DNA from: Hyphomicrobiales bacterium
GTDB taxonomy: Bacteria > Pseudomonadota > Alphaproteobacteria > Rhizobiales > Rhizobiaceae
Direction of reading: 5' to 3'
Assembly: GCA_900470155.1 (NCBI GenBank)
Contig: UBZT01000025.1
Location: 93,512-157,511, forward strand
DNA length: 64,000 bases
In this document: in pieces, positions 55,596-63,597 of the stretch
Layout of the letters: every line of letters starts with the position of its first letter
Numbering within the stretch: position 1 is the stretch's first letter
Program-made: the position numbers and the translations under genes
Notes under the pieces: generated by a model
Database searches by the model: none
The model's input: the letters and a program-made list of their open reading frames with translations, nothing else
What the model was told of the DNA's origin: nothing

Positions 55596-55833
55596 GCCGG
55601 TTTTTCGGCGGCCGCACCGGCTTCGACGGGATCATCGTCGCGCTCAGCCGTGCGCCACGGCTGAAGGGCTCCGGGCTCGAAGACCTCGGCATGAAGGTCG
55701 ATCAGGTGGTCGAGACCATGCGTAGCTCCAGGCGCTTCATCCCGACATTCTGGCCGCCCGCGATGGAGCCCGTGCGCGCCGTGACCTTTTCTCTGTCCCT
55801 GTCTGCGAGCAAACGGGCGTCTTGCGATATCCA
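55596..55833. other. 238-base gap with an open but unrecognised reading frame
   Basis: No gene with a proper start is supported. A plus-strand frame without stops reads FFGGRTGFDGIIVALSRAPR, then GLEDLGMKVDQVVETM, and runs on into the antisense of the next gene. It may be the remnant of a lost gene or chance in GC-rich sequence. Confidence 0.3.
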
Positions 55834-56460
55834 TCACGTTTTTTGGGCGTCCAGTCGCGCTCGCAATGTCGCATTCTCTTCTTCCAGTTGAGCCAGTCGT
55901 TCCCGCAACGGCAAGACGGCCTGCTCGACCTCCTTTTGTGTGTAGCGCGGCGTGATATGTTGCGGGCAATTCCAGTCATAGGCGTCAAGCCGGAGCTTGA
56001 AGATCCGCTCGGCCTTTGCCTTGTAGCCAGGATCCGAGAGCATGTCCGTCAGCGCAGGATCGGTATCGAGCGCCAGTCGTTCGACATGCACGTAGATCTT
56101 GAGCCTCGCCTGGCGCGGATAGTCCATCAGGAACAGGCAGGCCCGATCATTGACGGCAAAATTGCCCGTGCTGATATATTGCCGGTTGCCGCGATAGTCG
56201 GCAAAGGCCAATGTCTGATCGTCGACAACCTTGAGGAAACCCGGGGCGCCACCGCGATGCTGGACATAGGGCCAGCCTGTTTCCGACACCGAGGCGATGT
56301 AGAAGTTGTCGCGCTGTGCAATGAACGCGGCTTCCTGTTCGGTGAAGTGGGCGGATTGCCGATCGCCCTTGAAATTGGACCACAGGTGATCGGCGCCCAT
56401 TTCGGCTTGCGCATCCCTTACGCTCTGCGTTCGGGCAATATCCATGAATCCGTAGGCCAT
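55834..56460 (-). CDS. Pyridoxamine 5'-phosphate oxidase-like flavoprotein
   Basis: This 208-residue protein has an FMN-binding split-barrel domain (about residues 30-150: AAFIAQRDNFYIASVSETGWPYVQ, LAFADYRGNRQYISTGNF, RLKIYVHVER). A C-terminal coiled-coil segment (AVLPLRERLAQLEEENATLR) resembles members annotated as general stress or heme/F420-like oxidoreductases. GGAG lies 6 bases before the ATG at 56460. The physiological substrate is not known. Confidence 0.82.
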   Translation of the reverse strand: MAYGFMDIARTQSVRDAQAEMGADHLWSNFKGDRQSAHFTEQEAAFIAQRDNFYIASVSETGWPYVQHRGGAPGFLKVVDDQTLAFADYRGNRQYISTGNFAVNDRACLFLMDYPRQARLKIYVHVERLALDTDPALTDMLSDPGYKAKAERIFKLRLDAYDWNCPQHITPRYTQKEVEQAVLPLRERLAQLEEENATLRARLDAQKT

Positions 56461-56616
56461 AGGTTTCTCCAAGATCGCAACGGCGATAAAAGGCAGGCAG
56501 CGCAAGCCCTTGCTGTGCACGACAGCAACGGGTGGACGAATGTGATCCTGGATCAATCGCCGGCGCATAGGCTAGCCGAGCAGCCGGCTATGGCGCAAGC
56601 GCGGGCATGTCGTGTC

Positions 56617-57108
56617 TCATCGCGAGGGGAGGCGTTTCATGGCGTGTCTGAACGACAGTTTGGATTTGGCATCCAGGCTTTCGCAAACATAGCGGCCTTC
56701 CGCCTCGCTGAACGCGTAGCGCAATTTCGAGCCATTGCAGTCGACCAGCAAAACCCGGTGGTTTGATGCGATTTCGTCCAGCACTTCGAGTTCCTGCCCC
56801 CAGAGCCAGCCGGCATAGGACGTCCCGATATTCGACCGCAGCACCACTTCGAAGAAATGCCCGCCCCCGGCCTCCCGCATCTGGAAGATCAGGTCGAGAT
56901 TGTCCTCGTCGCTTTCGTCGAAGGCGCCGTCCGACAGCCGCAGATAGGCAATCCTGGCGTCTGTCAGGGCGCCGACCGGATAGAATGGCCGACCATCGAA
57001 CCACATGAATTCGGTTACGGCATATCCTACGTCGTCAGCGCGTTGATAAGGTTCGGTATACAATGCGAAGGTGATGTAATTGCGATTAAATATCAGAGTG
57101 TTTGCCAT
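56617..57108 (-). CDS. Hypothetical protein, divergent from the YcaO-TfuA operon
   Basis: This 163-residue soluble protein starts MANTLIFNRNYITFALY, with AAGGAA just before the ATG; codons upstream are less protein-like. It is rich in aromatic and acidic residues (GAFDESDEDNLDLIFQM) with no membrane segment or signal peptide. I recognise no family. It shares a 161-base intergenic region with the SARP-type regulator, so it may belong to the same regulon. Confidence 0.65.
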   Translation of the reverse strand: MANTLIFNRNYITFALYTEPYQRADDVGYAVTEFMWFDGRPFYPVGALTDARIAYLRLSDGAFDESDEDNLDLIFQMREAGGGHFFEVVLRSNIGTSYAGWLWGQELEVLDEIASNHRVLLVDCNGSKLRYAFSEAEGRYVCESLDAKSKLSFRHAMKRLPSR

Positions 57109-57269
57109 TTCCTTTTTTGCCCACCTGCTCCGCTGGCGAGCTCCTATGCTCTCTTTCTTTCCGCCGCATGCTATGTTTGATGGCGTCACAGCAACGTCAA
57201 AGGGCAAGCGAAAACACTTTCAATTTCTCATTGGTCATTGTTAGATGTGAAATCACGACGGGGTGAGAC

Positions 57270-59189
57270 GTGTTCGGGGACACAGACAATATAGCGATCC
57301 GATTTTTTGGCGTGCCTCGGTTTGAGGCCGGGAAACAGGTGTTTTTCCCGCAGAAGGGATTTGTTCTTATTGCGGCGATCCTGCTGTCGCCTGGACAGAT
57401 CCTGACGCGCCAGGCCGCGGCCTCGCTCCTGTGGGAAGATGTCGAGCAGAAACGATCCATGGGCAATCTGCGTCAGTTGCTGTCGCGGCTACAGTCGTTT
57501 TCCTCAGAAGAAGACCCCCTGATCGGGGTGTCTGCCACCGGTTTGACCGCGGGTTCGATGGCTGGCCGTTCCGATTTGGCGTTCTTCCTGTCTGCCGTGC
57601 AATCCGATGACAACGCCGTCCGCACCCAGGGCCTGCTCTTGGTCGAGGGCGAATTGCTGCATGGGGCGGAAACCGGCCAGGAGCAATTCTATTTGTGGCT
57701 CCTGTCCGAGCGCAACCGGATGAAGGATCTGTTCTTCGGGTCGCTCGGCCATTTGCTGGAGGACACGACCCGCTTCGGCGGCCGCCCGCCCGCCCACATT
57801 CCGGCGCTCGCCGAATGTGCCTTGCGGCTCGAGGAGGATCGGGAAGAAACCTATCGGATGATCATGGCAGCCTATGCCAGGGCCGGTGATATGGCCGCAA
57901 GCGAACGGGTCTACGACAGGTTGCTTCGGCAGTTGCGCATCGAGGGCAGGTCGCCGGAACCGGCAACGCTTGCCCTTCGCCGACGCGTTCAGGGTTATGC
58001 CGCGAGCCCGAGCGCCAAGGACAGTCCCGCGCCGACCCGGCCCGCCGGCAAGCGCCCGCGCGTCGCCTTCATCCGGCCAGCCGGGATAGACGGCATGTCG
58101 GCCAGTCCGATCGTTCAGGCCTTTGTCGAGGATATTGCCAACAGCCTGGTGCGGTTCCGTACCTTTGCCGTTCTGTCGCCACACAGCAGCTTTGCCGCGG
58201 GAAATCAGTCGGGTGACGACTACCGAGCCTTGCGCGCCGACTACCGCGTCGAGGCTACGGTGTTCGACCAGATGCGTGTTTCGTTCGCTTTGGTCGAGGA
58301 AGTGAGCGGCGAGATCAAATGGGCGCTGGAAGTCGTCTTGAACGACAGGCAGCTCCATGCCGCCTTCCGTCTTCTGTCCAAGCAGGTGGCGGCTGCCCTG
58401 GCCGAGCAGATCGAACGTTTGCAGATGGAGCCGGCGCGCCTGCATGATGCCGGCGCCTATCATCACCTTTTGTCCGGCCAACAGATGCTGAGCGGCAAAT
58501 GCGATCTGCCGCTGCTGCGCCGCTCGCGCGGTGAATTCCGCAAGGCCGCCGATCTGGATCCTGGCATGTCCGTTGCCCGGGCGCGCATCGCCCAGACGCT
58601 GCAGCTCGAATGGCTGATGCTCGGCGGCAATGACCCGCATCTGCTGCATCGCGCCAAGGCCGAAGCCGAAGCCTCGATCGAAAGCGATCCGGCCTTGGGG
58701 ATCGGTCACTGGATGTCTGCCGTTGTCGCCCTCTACCAGCGCGACTTCGAGACGTCGGCGCAGAAGTTTTTCGAAGCCGAGGCGCTGGCGCCCAATTCTG
58801 CCGATCTGCTTCTCCAGCATGCCGATGCCCTGGCGCATTTCGGCGAGCTTGGCCTTGCCTGGGAGCGTTTCCAGCAGGCGATCGATCTCAACCCATTCGC
58901 ACCGGACATCTATTGGTGGGCCGGCGCGAGCATCGCGCTGAAGCGCGAGGAATACGACACCGCCCTGGAGCTTTGCGCAAACATGGAAGACGATGAACCC
59001 GCGCTCAGGGTTTTGACGGCAAGCCATGCGTTGAGCGGAAATCTGCTGGCGGCCAGGGAGACGGCGCGTCGTCTTCAGGAGAATTATCCCGGCATGACCG
59101 CCCGGGAAATCAGTGGTTTGTCGCCGGATCGCAACCCGGCGGCGAATGAGAAGCTTTTTCAGGCATTTCGATTGGCTGGTATCAAATAG
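57270..59189 (+). CDS. SARP/BTAD-type transcriptional activator with TPR region
   Basis: This 639-residue regulator has an N-terminal OmpR-like winged helix (IAIRFFGVPRFEAGKQVFFPQK; RQAAASLLWEDVEQKRSMGNLRQLLSRLQ) and a bacterial transcriptional activation domain of helical repeats (about residues 95-250). The C-terminal half has tetratricopeptide-like repeats (FRKAADLDPGMSVARARIAQ; FFEAEALAPNSADLLLQHADALAHFGELGLAWERFQQAIDLNP). The start is GTG. SARP proteins typically drive natural-product clusters, and this one heads an operon with YcaO and TfuA genes. Confidence 0.8.
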   Translation: MFGDTDNIAIRFFGVPRFEAGKQVFFPQKGFVLIAAILLSPGQILTRQAAASLLWEDVEQKRSMGNLRQLLSRLQSFSSEEDPLIGVSATGLTAGSMAGRSDLAFFLSAVQSDDNAVRTQGLLLVEGELLHGAETGQEQFYLWLLSERNRMKDLFFGSLGHLLEDTTRFGGRPPAHIPALAECALRLEEDREETYRMIMAAYARAGDMAASERVYDRLLRQLRIEGRSPEPATLALRRRVQGYAASPSAKDSPAPTRPAGKRPRVAFIRPAGIDGMSASPIVQAFVEDIANSLVRFRTFAVLSPHSSFAAGNQSGDDYRALRADYRVEATVFDQMRVSFALVEEVSGEIKWALEVVLNDRQLHAAFRLLSKQVAAALAEQIERLQMEPARLHDAGAYHHLLSGQQMLSGKCDLPLLRRSRGEFRKAADLDPGMSVARARIAQTLQLEWLMLGGNDPHLLHRAKAEAEASIESDPALGIGHWMSAVVALYQRDFETSAQKFFEAEALAPNSADLLLQHADALAHFGELGLAWERFQQAIDLNPFAPDIYWWAGASIALKREEYDTALELCANMEDDEPALRVLTASHALSGNLLAARETARRLQENYPGMTAREISGLSPDRNPAANEKLFQAFRLAGIK

Positions 59190-59201
59190 GGGATAATGAC
59201 T

Positions 59202-59633
59202 ATGGCTGGTTCTCAGTTTTACGTGATTGGTAAGAAGGGCTTTGGCGTGCTGTTCCTGCGCACGTCGCCACTCCGGGTTGCCTCGGTGTCGCATGACGCG
59301 ATCGTCGCCTATGAGGCGAGCCATCCCGGCGTGGATGGCTATGCGCGCATCGCGGCCGCGGCAAAGGCAATGATGGCCGGCCAGGACGGTCAGCCGGAGA
59401 CGGCGCTCGACCAGATCCAGATTCAGGGCATCGAGGCGCTGATCGCTGGTGGCGCGTCGGTCTCCGAGGCCGATTTCGCGCTCGTCGGCGAGGTTGTCGA
59501 TGCGGGCTGGGATTTCAACCGTGTCATCCAGATGCCGATCGAGAGCCCGCTTCAGGCGGTCGGCCCGAGCGGTCCGGTTGCCGGCAAGCTGTTTGAGGCT
59601 GTCCTCGCGGACAAGCCGAATTCCGCTCCCTGA
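59202..59633 (+). CDS. Small protein of the YcaO-TfuA operon, unknown (candidate substrate)
   Basis: This protein of about 143 residues (MAGSQFYVIGKKGFGVLFLR) has no cysteine, few Arg, and Ala/Gly/Val-rich helical stretches; the C-terminus is Pro/Ser/Gly-rich (PIESPLQAVGPSGPVAGKL). An ATG two codons upstream exists, but GGGGA is better spaced from 59202. It lies between the regulator and the YcaO enzyme, where a RiPP precursor or scaffold could sit. It matches no precursor family I know, so its role is open. Confidence 0.6.
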   Translation: MAGSQFYVIGKKGFGVLFLRTSPLRVASVSHDAIVAYEASHPGVDGYARIAAAAKAMMAGQDGQPETALDQIQIQGIEALIAGGASVSEADFALVGEVVDAGWDFNRVIQMPIESPLQAVGPSGPVAGKLFEAVLADKPNSAP

Positions 59634-59656
59634 GCGACCGCGCGACAACGCCGCTG

Positions 59657-60850
59657 ATGTCCGCATCATCTGACGACCGCAGCCGGCTCATTTCTGTCGG
59701 ATCTGCGGCGTTTGATTCCGTATTCCTGCGGCACTTCGGCATCACCCGCCTGGGTGATGTCACCGATCTCGATATCATCGGCATTCCGGTCTGGTTTGCC
59801 GCAAGGCCGAACTCGCGTGGTCTTTCGGTATCGCAGGGAAAGGGTCTGACGGTAGAGCAGGCCCGGATCTCGGCCGTCATGGAAGCGATCGAAGGCGCTG
59901 TTGCGGAGGATACGCAAAAGCATATCCATCAATATGGATCACTTCGATCTCTGGCCGGCCAGACTATGCGCCCCGTGCCGCTGGAAGATATGGCGCGGGT
60001 TGATTGGCAAAACCTCGACCCGGACCGCGAACGGGCCTGGGTAAGGGGATTTTCCGTCCGCCACCAGGAGGCTGTGCTTGCCCCTTACGAACTGATCGGC
60101 ATGGACTATCGCGCGGATTTCCCCTGGGATCGTCAGGCATTCCAGATGAGTTCACAAGGTCTGGCCGCAGGCTTTGATCATGACCGCGCGGTCCTGCACG
60201 GACTTCTGGAACTGATCGAAAACGACGCCTGTTTGCTCGTCGATGCGCTGGCCACGCGCGCCCTTGGCCTGCGCCCCGTGACATTTCCGCCGGGTCAGTG
60301 TCTGCCGCTCGACCGGCTTGCCGCAGCTGTGCACGAGGCGGGTCTCTCGGCCCGGTTCTTCGACTTGACGGGTGCAAATGCCGTACCGGTCATCATGGCC
60401 AGCCTGCCGCGTTCCGTCTCAGGGCAGGACGGGCCGGGTACGCGCGTCGTCGCGGGCGTTGCCTGCCGCCTCGATTACGGCGAAGCCGCGGTTGCGGCCC
60501 TGCTTGAGGCAATTCAATCCCGGCTGACGGATATCAGTGGTGCGCGCGATGATCTGACGCCGCAACGCTATGTTGGAGATCGGGACGTGCAGGAGCGCGA
60601 TGCGCCAACGAGGCTAGGCGGAGTGGGACAAGGTCCGCTTGGTCCATGGGCCCACGATGAAGACGGCGCCGTGTGGCAAAGGCTTGCCGTTCATCTGTTC
60701 ACCACCGGCGTGGAGGACATCTACATCTTCCCGCTCGACACGGGCGCTCCTGACATTCACGTCGTCCGGGTGCTCGCCAAGGGTCTGTCGGTCGCCAGCG
60801 CCGGCATGAACCGGCTCTCCGCCGGCGCACTGAACGGATTGCTCGGATGA
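59657..60850 (+). CDS. YcaO-domain cyclodehydratase/thioamide-forming enzyme
   Basis: This 397-residue YcaO enzyme belongs to the family that activates peptide backbone amides with ATP. Visible ATP/Mg-binding motifs are SAVMEAIEGAVAE (E76, E79), LLELIENDACLL (E185, E188, D190) and LLEAIQSRLTDISGARDD, typical of peptide-modifying YcaO proteins. The C-terminus lacks the Pro-rich tail of many azoline-forming members. Coupling by a 4-base overlap to a TfuA-like gene points to thioamidation rather than azoline formation, by analogy to known YcaO-TfuA pairs. Confidence 0.9.
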   Translation: MSASSDDRSRLISVGSAAFDSVFLRHFGITRLGDVTDLDIIGIPVWFAARPNSRGLSVSQGKGLTVEQARISAVMEAIEGAVAEDTQKHIHQYGSLRSLAGQTMRPVPLEDMARVDWQNLDPDRERAWVRGFSVRHQEAVLAPYELIGMDYRADFPWDRQAFQMSSQGLAAGFDHDRAVLHGLLELIENDACLLVDALATRALGLRPVTFPPGQCLPLDRLAAAVHEAGLSARFFDLTGANAVPVIMASLPRSVSGQDGPGTRVVAGVACRLDYGEAAVAALLEAIQSRLTDISGARDDLTPQRYVGDRDVQERDAPTRLGGVGQGPLGPWAHDEDGAVWQRLAVHLFTTGVEDIYIFPLDTGAPDIHVVRVLAKGLSVASAGMNRLSAGALNGLLG

Positions 60851-61575
60851 GGGAGAAGCCGATGCAGACTGTTGTGTTTGCCGGGCCGTCGATTCACGGG
60901 CTGGATCGCACGCCGTATTCTGCTGTGACTTTTAAGCCGCCTGCGGCTGCCGGCGATATGCTGGCCGCTGTCCGGTCAGGCGCCCATGTTGTCGGCCTTA
61001 TCGATGGCCTCTACGGCGATTATGCCGCTGTCTGGCACAAGGAAATTCTTTACGCCTTGTCGCATGGCGTCACCGTGATCGGCGCCGCCAGCATGGGTGC
61101 TTTGCGGGCGGTGGAATGCGAGGCCTTCGGTATGATCGGTCTGGGACGCATCTTTGAACAATACCGCGCCGGCGATCGTGTTTCCGATGCCGATGTTGCG
61201 TTGAGCCATGGGCCGGCCGAGCTGGATTTCTGCCCGTTGACGGTTTCGCTGATTGATGCCGAGGCGACCATTGACGGCCTGGCTGGCACGCTCGACGAAA
61301 TGCAACGGACACGCTTGCGTGCCGCAGCCCGGGCCTTGCATTTTTCCAAGCGGACCTGGAAGGCAACAGCCTTGCGCGCTGGCTATGGTGCCGACCTCGC
61401 TGCGCTCTGCGCTGGCAATCTGGTTGCGATGAAGAAAGCGGATGCTCTGCTGTTGCTGGAGGTGGTGCAGCACACACAGGTGGCCGGCACAGCCAAACCC
61501 GGCTGGACCTTGCAGGAAACGGTTTTCTTCCGAGCACTGCTGGCGCGCCAGACGGTCGGGGACATTGTGGTATGA
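60847..61575 (+). CDS. TfuA-like protein
   Basis: This 242-residue TfuA-domain protein (family named from the trifolitoxin locus) has VVFAGPSIHGLDRTPYSAV, VVGLIDGLYGDYAAVWHKEI and VIGAASMGALRAVEC. In characterised systems TfuA partners a YcaO protein for backbone thioamidation and probably delivers sulfide. It overlaps both the ycaO-like gene upstream and the deiminase-like gene downstream by 4 bases, implying fixed stoichiometry. A Met six codons in (QTVVFAG follows) is an alternative start. Confidence 0.9.
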   Translation: MREKPMQTVVFAGPSIHGLDRTPYSAVTFKPPAAAGDMLAAVRSGAHVVGLIDGLYGDYAAVWHKEILYALSHGVTVIGAASMGALRAVECEAFGMIGLGRIFEQYRAGDRVSDADVALSHGPAELDFCPLTVSLIDAEATIDGLAGTLDEMQRTRLRAAARALHFSKRTWKATALRAGYGADLAALCAGNLVAMKKADALLLLEVVQHTQVAGTAKPGWTLQETVFFRALLARQTVGDIVV

Positions 61576-62669
61576 CGGCTGGAAAGTCGGCTCCGGCTCT
61601 GGTGGCCGATTGCGGCGGCCTTGTCCGCCAGATCGCGTTGGCGGTTCCGGCCGCCTTTTTCCAGCCGGCCGATGTGCTTGGCGGGTGCCGTCCGCTGGTT
61701 CCCCTCGGCAACCTGATCGAAGCCCTTCCGGCGGACATCGAGGCCTTCATCCTCCTTGATGATGTGAGTGTGCCAGCGTCGCGAGACTGGATCGCGACGC
61801 TGGATAAAGTGTGTTCGCTGCGGCTTGTCACGCTAGACGCGCCGATTGTCGGAGTTTCCGGGCCGTGGATCCAGGACATGTTCCATGTTCGGTTGTCCGG
61901 TGCCTGTCCGGCAGTGGACAGGCAACTGGTCTGTCAGCCGGGAAATGCGATAGCCCGTTGCCTTGCCAAAGTCCTAGACGCGGCCGTTGTCGAACTGTCC
62001 CTCGGCCTGGTCGGCGGAAACCAGCTCGTCGGGGCGGATTTTCGGCTGATCGGCCACGCCGACCTCGTGGGAGCCGACCGCAAGCCCATCGCCGGCTTCG
62101 ACAATCTCCACCGGCTCGATCCTCGGCCGATCTCGGTCTTCGGCTACCGGCTGCAATACGCACCGGCAGCGACGGAAATCCTGTTGGATCACATGCACCA
62201 GTTCGGATTCCACATTGACCAGTATATATCTCTGACCGGGTTGCAACGGGAGGGTCGCCCGCTGCTGCTTGTCGCCGAGCCATCTCTGCCCGAGCCGGGC
62301 GGCAGTGTGCTTGTCGACGCTGCGCGCACCCTTCTGCAAGCCTCCGTTCGTTTGTTGACTGAACAGGGGTTTGCCGTCATCCGCAATGCCGTGCCGTTTG
62401 TCATCGTCCCCGATAGCGGCAAGCGTCTGCCAAGGCTCTACAACAATGTCATCGTCGAGAATGCCGTCCGTCCGGGACGGCTGAAACCGATCGTCTGGGT
62501 GCCCCAGTTCGGCGATGTCGAGCCATTGCAGGCTTATGACGCCATCAATTGCGGTATCTGGGAAGGGCTTGGCTTCGAGACCATTCCTGTGGCCGGCTGG
62601 AGCCATCTCGCCAGTCGAAACGGGGCTCTCCGCTGCGCTTCGAAGGTGCTCAGGCGCAGCATGGATTGA
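61572..62669 (+). CDS. Protein-arginine-deiminase-like enzyme
   Basis: This 365-residue protein shows the catalytic layout of the protein-arginine deiminase C-terminal domain. PWIQDM carries Asp102 (human PAD4 has WIQDE), GGN is at 148-150, H214-I-D216 in FHIDQYISL (PAD4 HVDEF), and a C-terminal nucleophile Cys355 in NGALRCASKVLRR (PAD4 HGEVHCGTNVRR). It should therefore act on guanidino groups, most simply turning peptidyl-Arg into citrulline. Alternatives are an amidinotransferase or free-arginine enzyme. It is translationally coupled to the TfuA-like gene and ends the operon. Confidence 0.78.
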   Translation: MTAGKSAPALVADCGGLVRQIALAVPAAFFQPADVLGGCRPLVPLGNLIEALPADIEAFILLDDVSVPASRDWIATLDKVCSLRLVTLDAPIVGVSGPWIQDMFHVRLSGACPAVDRQLVCQPGNAIARCLAKVLDAAVVELSLGLVGGNQLVGADFRLIGHADLVGADRKPIAGFDNLHRLDPRPISVFGYRLQYAPAATEILLDHMHQFGFHIDQYISLTGLQREGRPLLLVAEPSLPEPGGSVLVDAARTLLQASVRLLTEQGFAVIRNAVPFVIVPDSGKRLPRLYNNVIVENAVRPGRLKPIVWVPQFGDVEPLQAYDAINCGIWEGLGFETIPVAGWSHLASRNGALRCASKVLRRSMD

Positions 62670-62811
62670 TAGGCGGCTACCCCTCGATTTTTCACCGAGT
62701 GAAATAAATTAGCATTGGCTTCTTCATCGACAGATTGTGCTTTCTTCAAAGGCGCGACGAATATATGCTATTGCCCATGAAGCTAGACTGAGCCGCTGCT
62801 GGGGAAAATAA

Positions 62812-63237
62812 ATGTCAATCAAAAGTGCCAATCCAATCGATATACAGGTGGGCCTGCAAATCAAACTTCGCCGCAAAACGGTGGGTATCAGCCAGTCCCT
62901 CCTCGCCGACAAGCTCGGGATCACCTTCCAGCAGGTCCAGAAATATGAGAAGGGCGTCAACCGCGTCGGCGCGTCCCGCTTGCAGGCGATTGCGGGTGTT
63001 CTCGGTGTATCTGTCGAGCATTTTTTCAACACGGTCGATGGTTCGGATCTGGCCCTGAAATCGCGGCCGAGCGACGAAGCCCAGGCTTTGCAATCCTTCC
63101 TGGCGTCAAGCGACGGGTTCGCCTTGAACCGCGCCTTCTTCAAGATCAAGGATGAGACCGTGCGTCGGCGTATCGTGGCGCTGGTCAAGGCTCTCGCCGA
63201 TGGTGCCGACATCAGCGATCCGGCGCTGCGCGATTGA
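62812..63237 (+). CDS. XRE-family helix-turn-helix regulator
   Basis: This 141-residue regulator has a Cro/CI-type DNA-binding domain at about residues 14-70 (VGISQSLLADKLGITFQQVQKYEKGVNRVGASRLQAIAGVLGV) and a short helical C-terminus. It resembles the abundant rhizobial XRE regulators with this domain order. A GGGGAAA ribosome site precedes the ATG. It lies 142 bases after the deiminase-like gene, probably as a separate unit. Confidence 0.88.
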   Translation: MSIKSANPIDIQVGLQIKLRRKTVGISQSLLADKLGITFQQVQKYEKGVNRVGASRLQAIAGVLGVSVEHFFNTVDGSDLALKSRPSDEAQALQSFLASSDGFALNRAFFKIKDETVRRRIVALVKALADGADISDPALRD

Positions 63238-63354
63238 GATGAACTTCCCTTCTTGGTGTGCTGAATAGCGCGTGACGATGACGTGACGCCCTCTGTGGTT
63301 TCTTTCTATCTGGGCAGCGAAGCTGCGTTCAGGGGAAGTAAATCGGGGGCGGAC

Positions 63355-63597
63355 ATGCAAAATTCTATGGTCACACAACAGGATGTTGCACCAGAGGAAG
63401 AAATGGCTGAGATCTTGGCCATCAGCCGGATGTTGTCTTTCGCCTGCCAGCGTGCGCGATCGATGGAACTCGGCGTTTCGACATATTTTCTCGAAATGGC
63501 GCTGATGTCGCTGATGCAGGACATGTTGAACACCGGCATGGACGGCGCTGCAAATGAGCCGTTCAATCTGCCCAATACGGGCGCGGGATTTCACTGA
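63355..63597 (+). CDS. Small helical protein, unknown function
   Basis: This 80-residue protein is Met/Leu/Ala-rich (MAEILAISRMLSFACQRARSM; STYFLEMALMSLMQDMLNTG) and predicted mainly helical. GGGGGCGGAC precedes the ATG at 63355; a GTG at 63283 in the same frame is less likely. I recognise no family. A terminator lies about 90 bases downstream. Confidence 0.55.
   Translation: MQNSMVTQQDVAPEEEMAEILAISRMLSFACQRARSMELGVSTYFLEMALMSLMQDMLNTGMDGAANEPFNLPNTGAGFH

Noticed and set aside
57504..59669. Minus-strand open frame of 721 codons opposite the SARP-type regulator
   Set aside because: Antisense shadow with Arg/His/Gly-rich composition and no recognisable domain; the plus-strand protein has clear winged-helix and TPR features.
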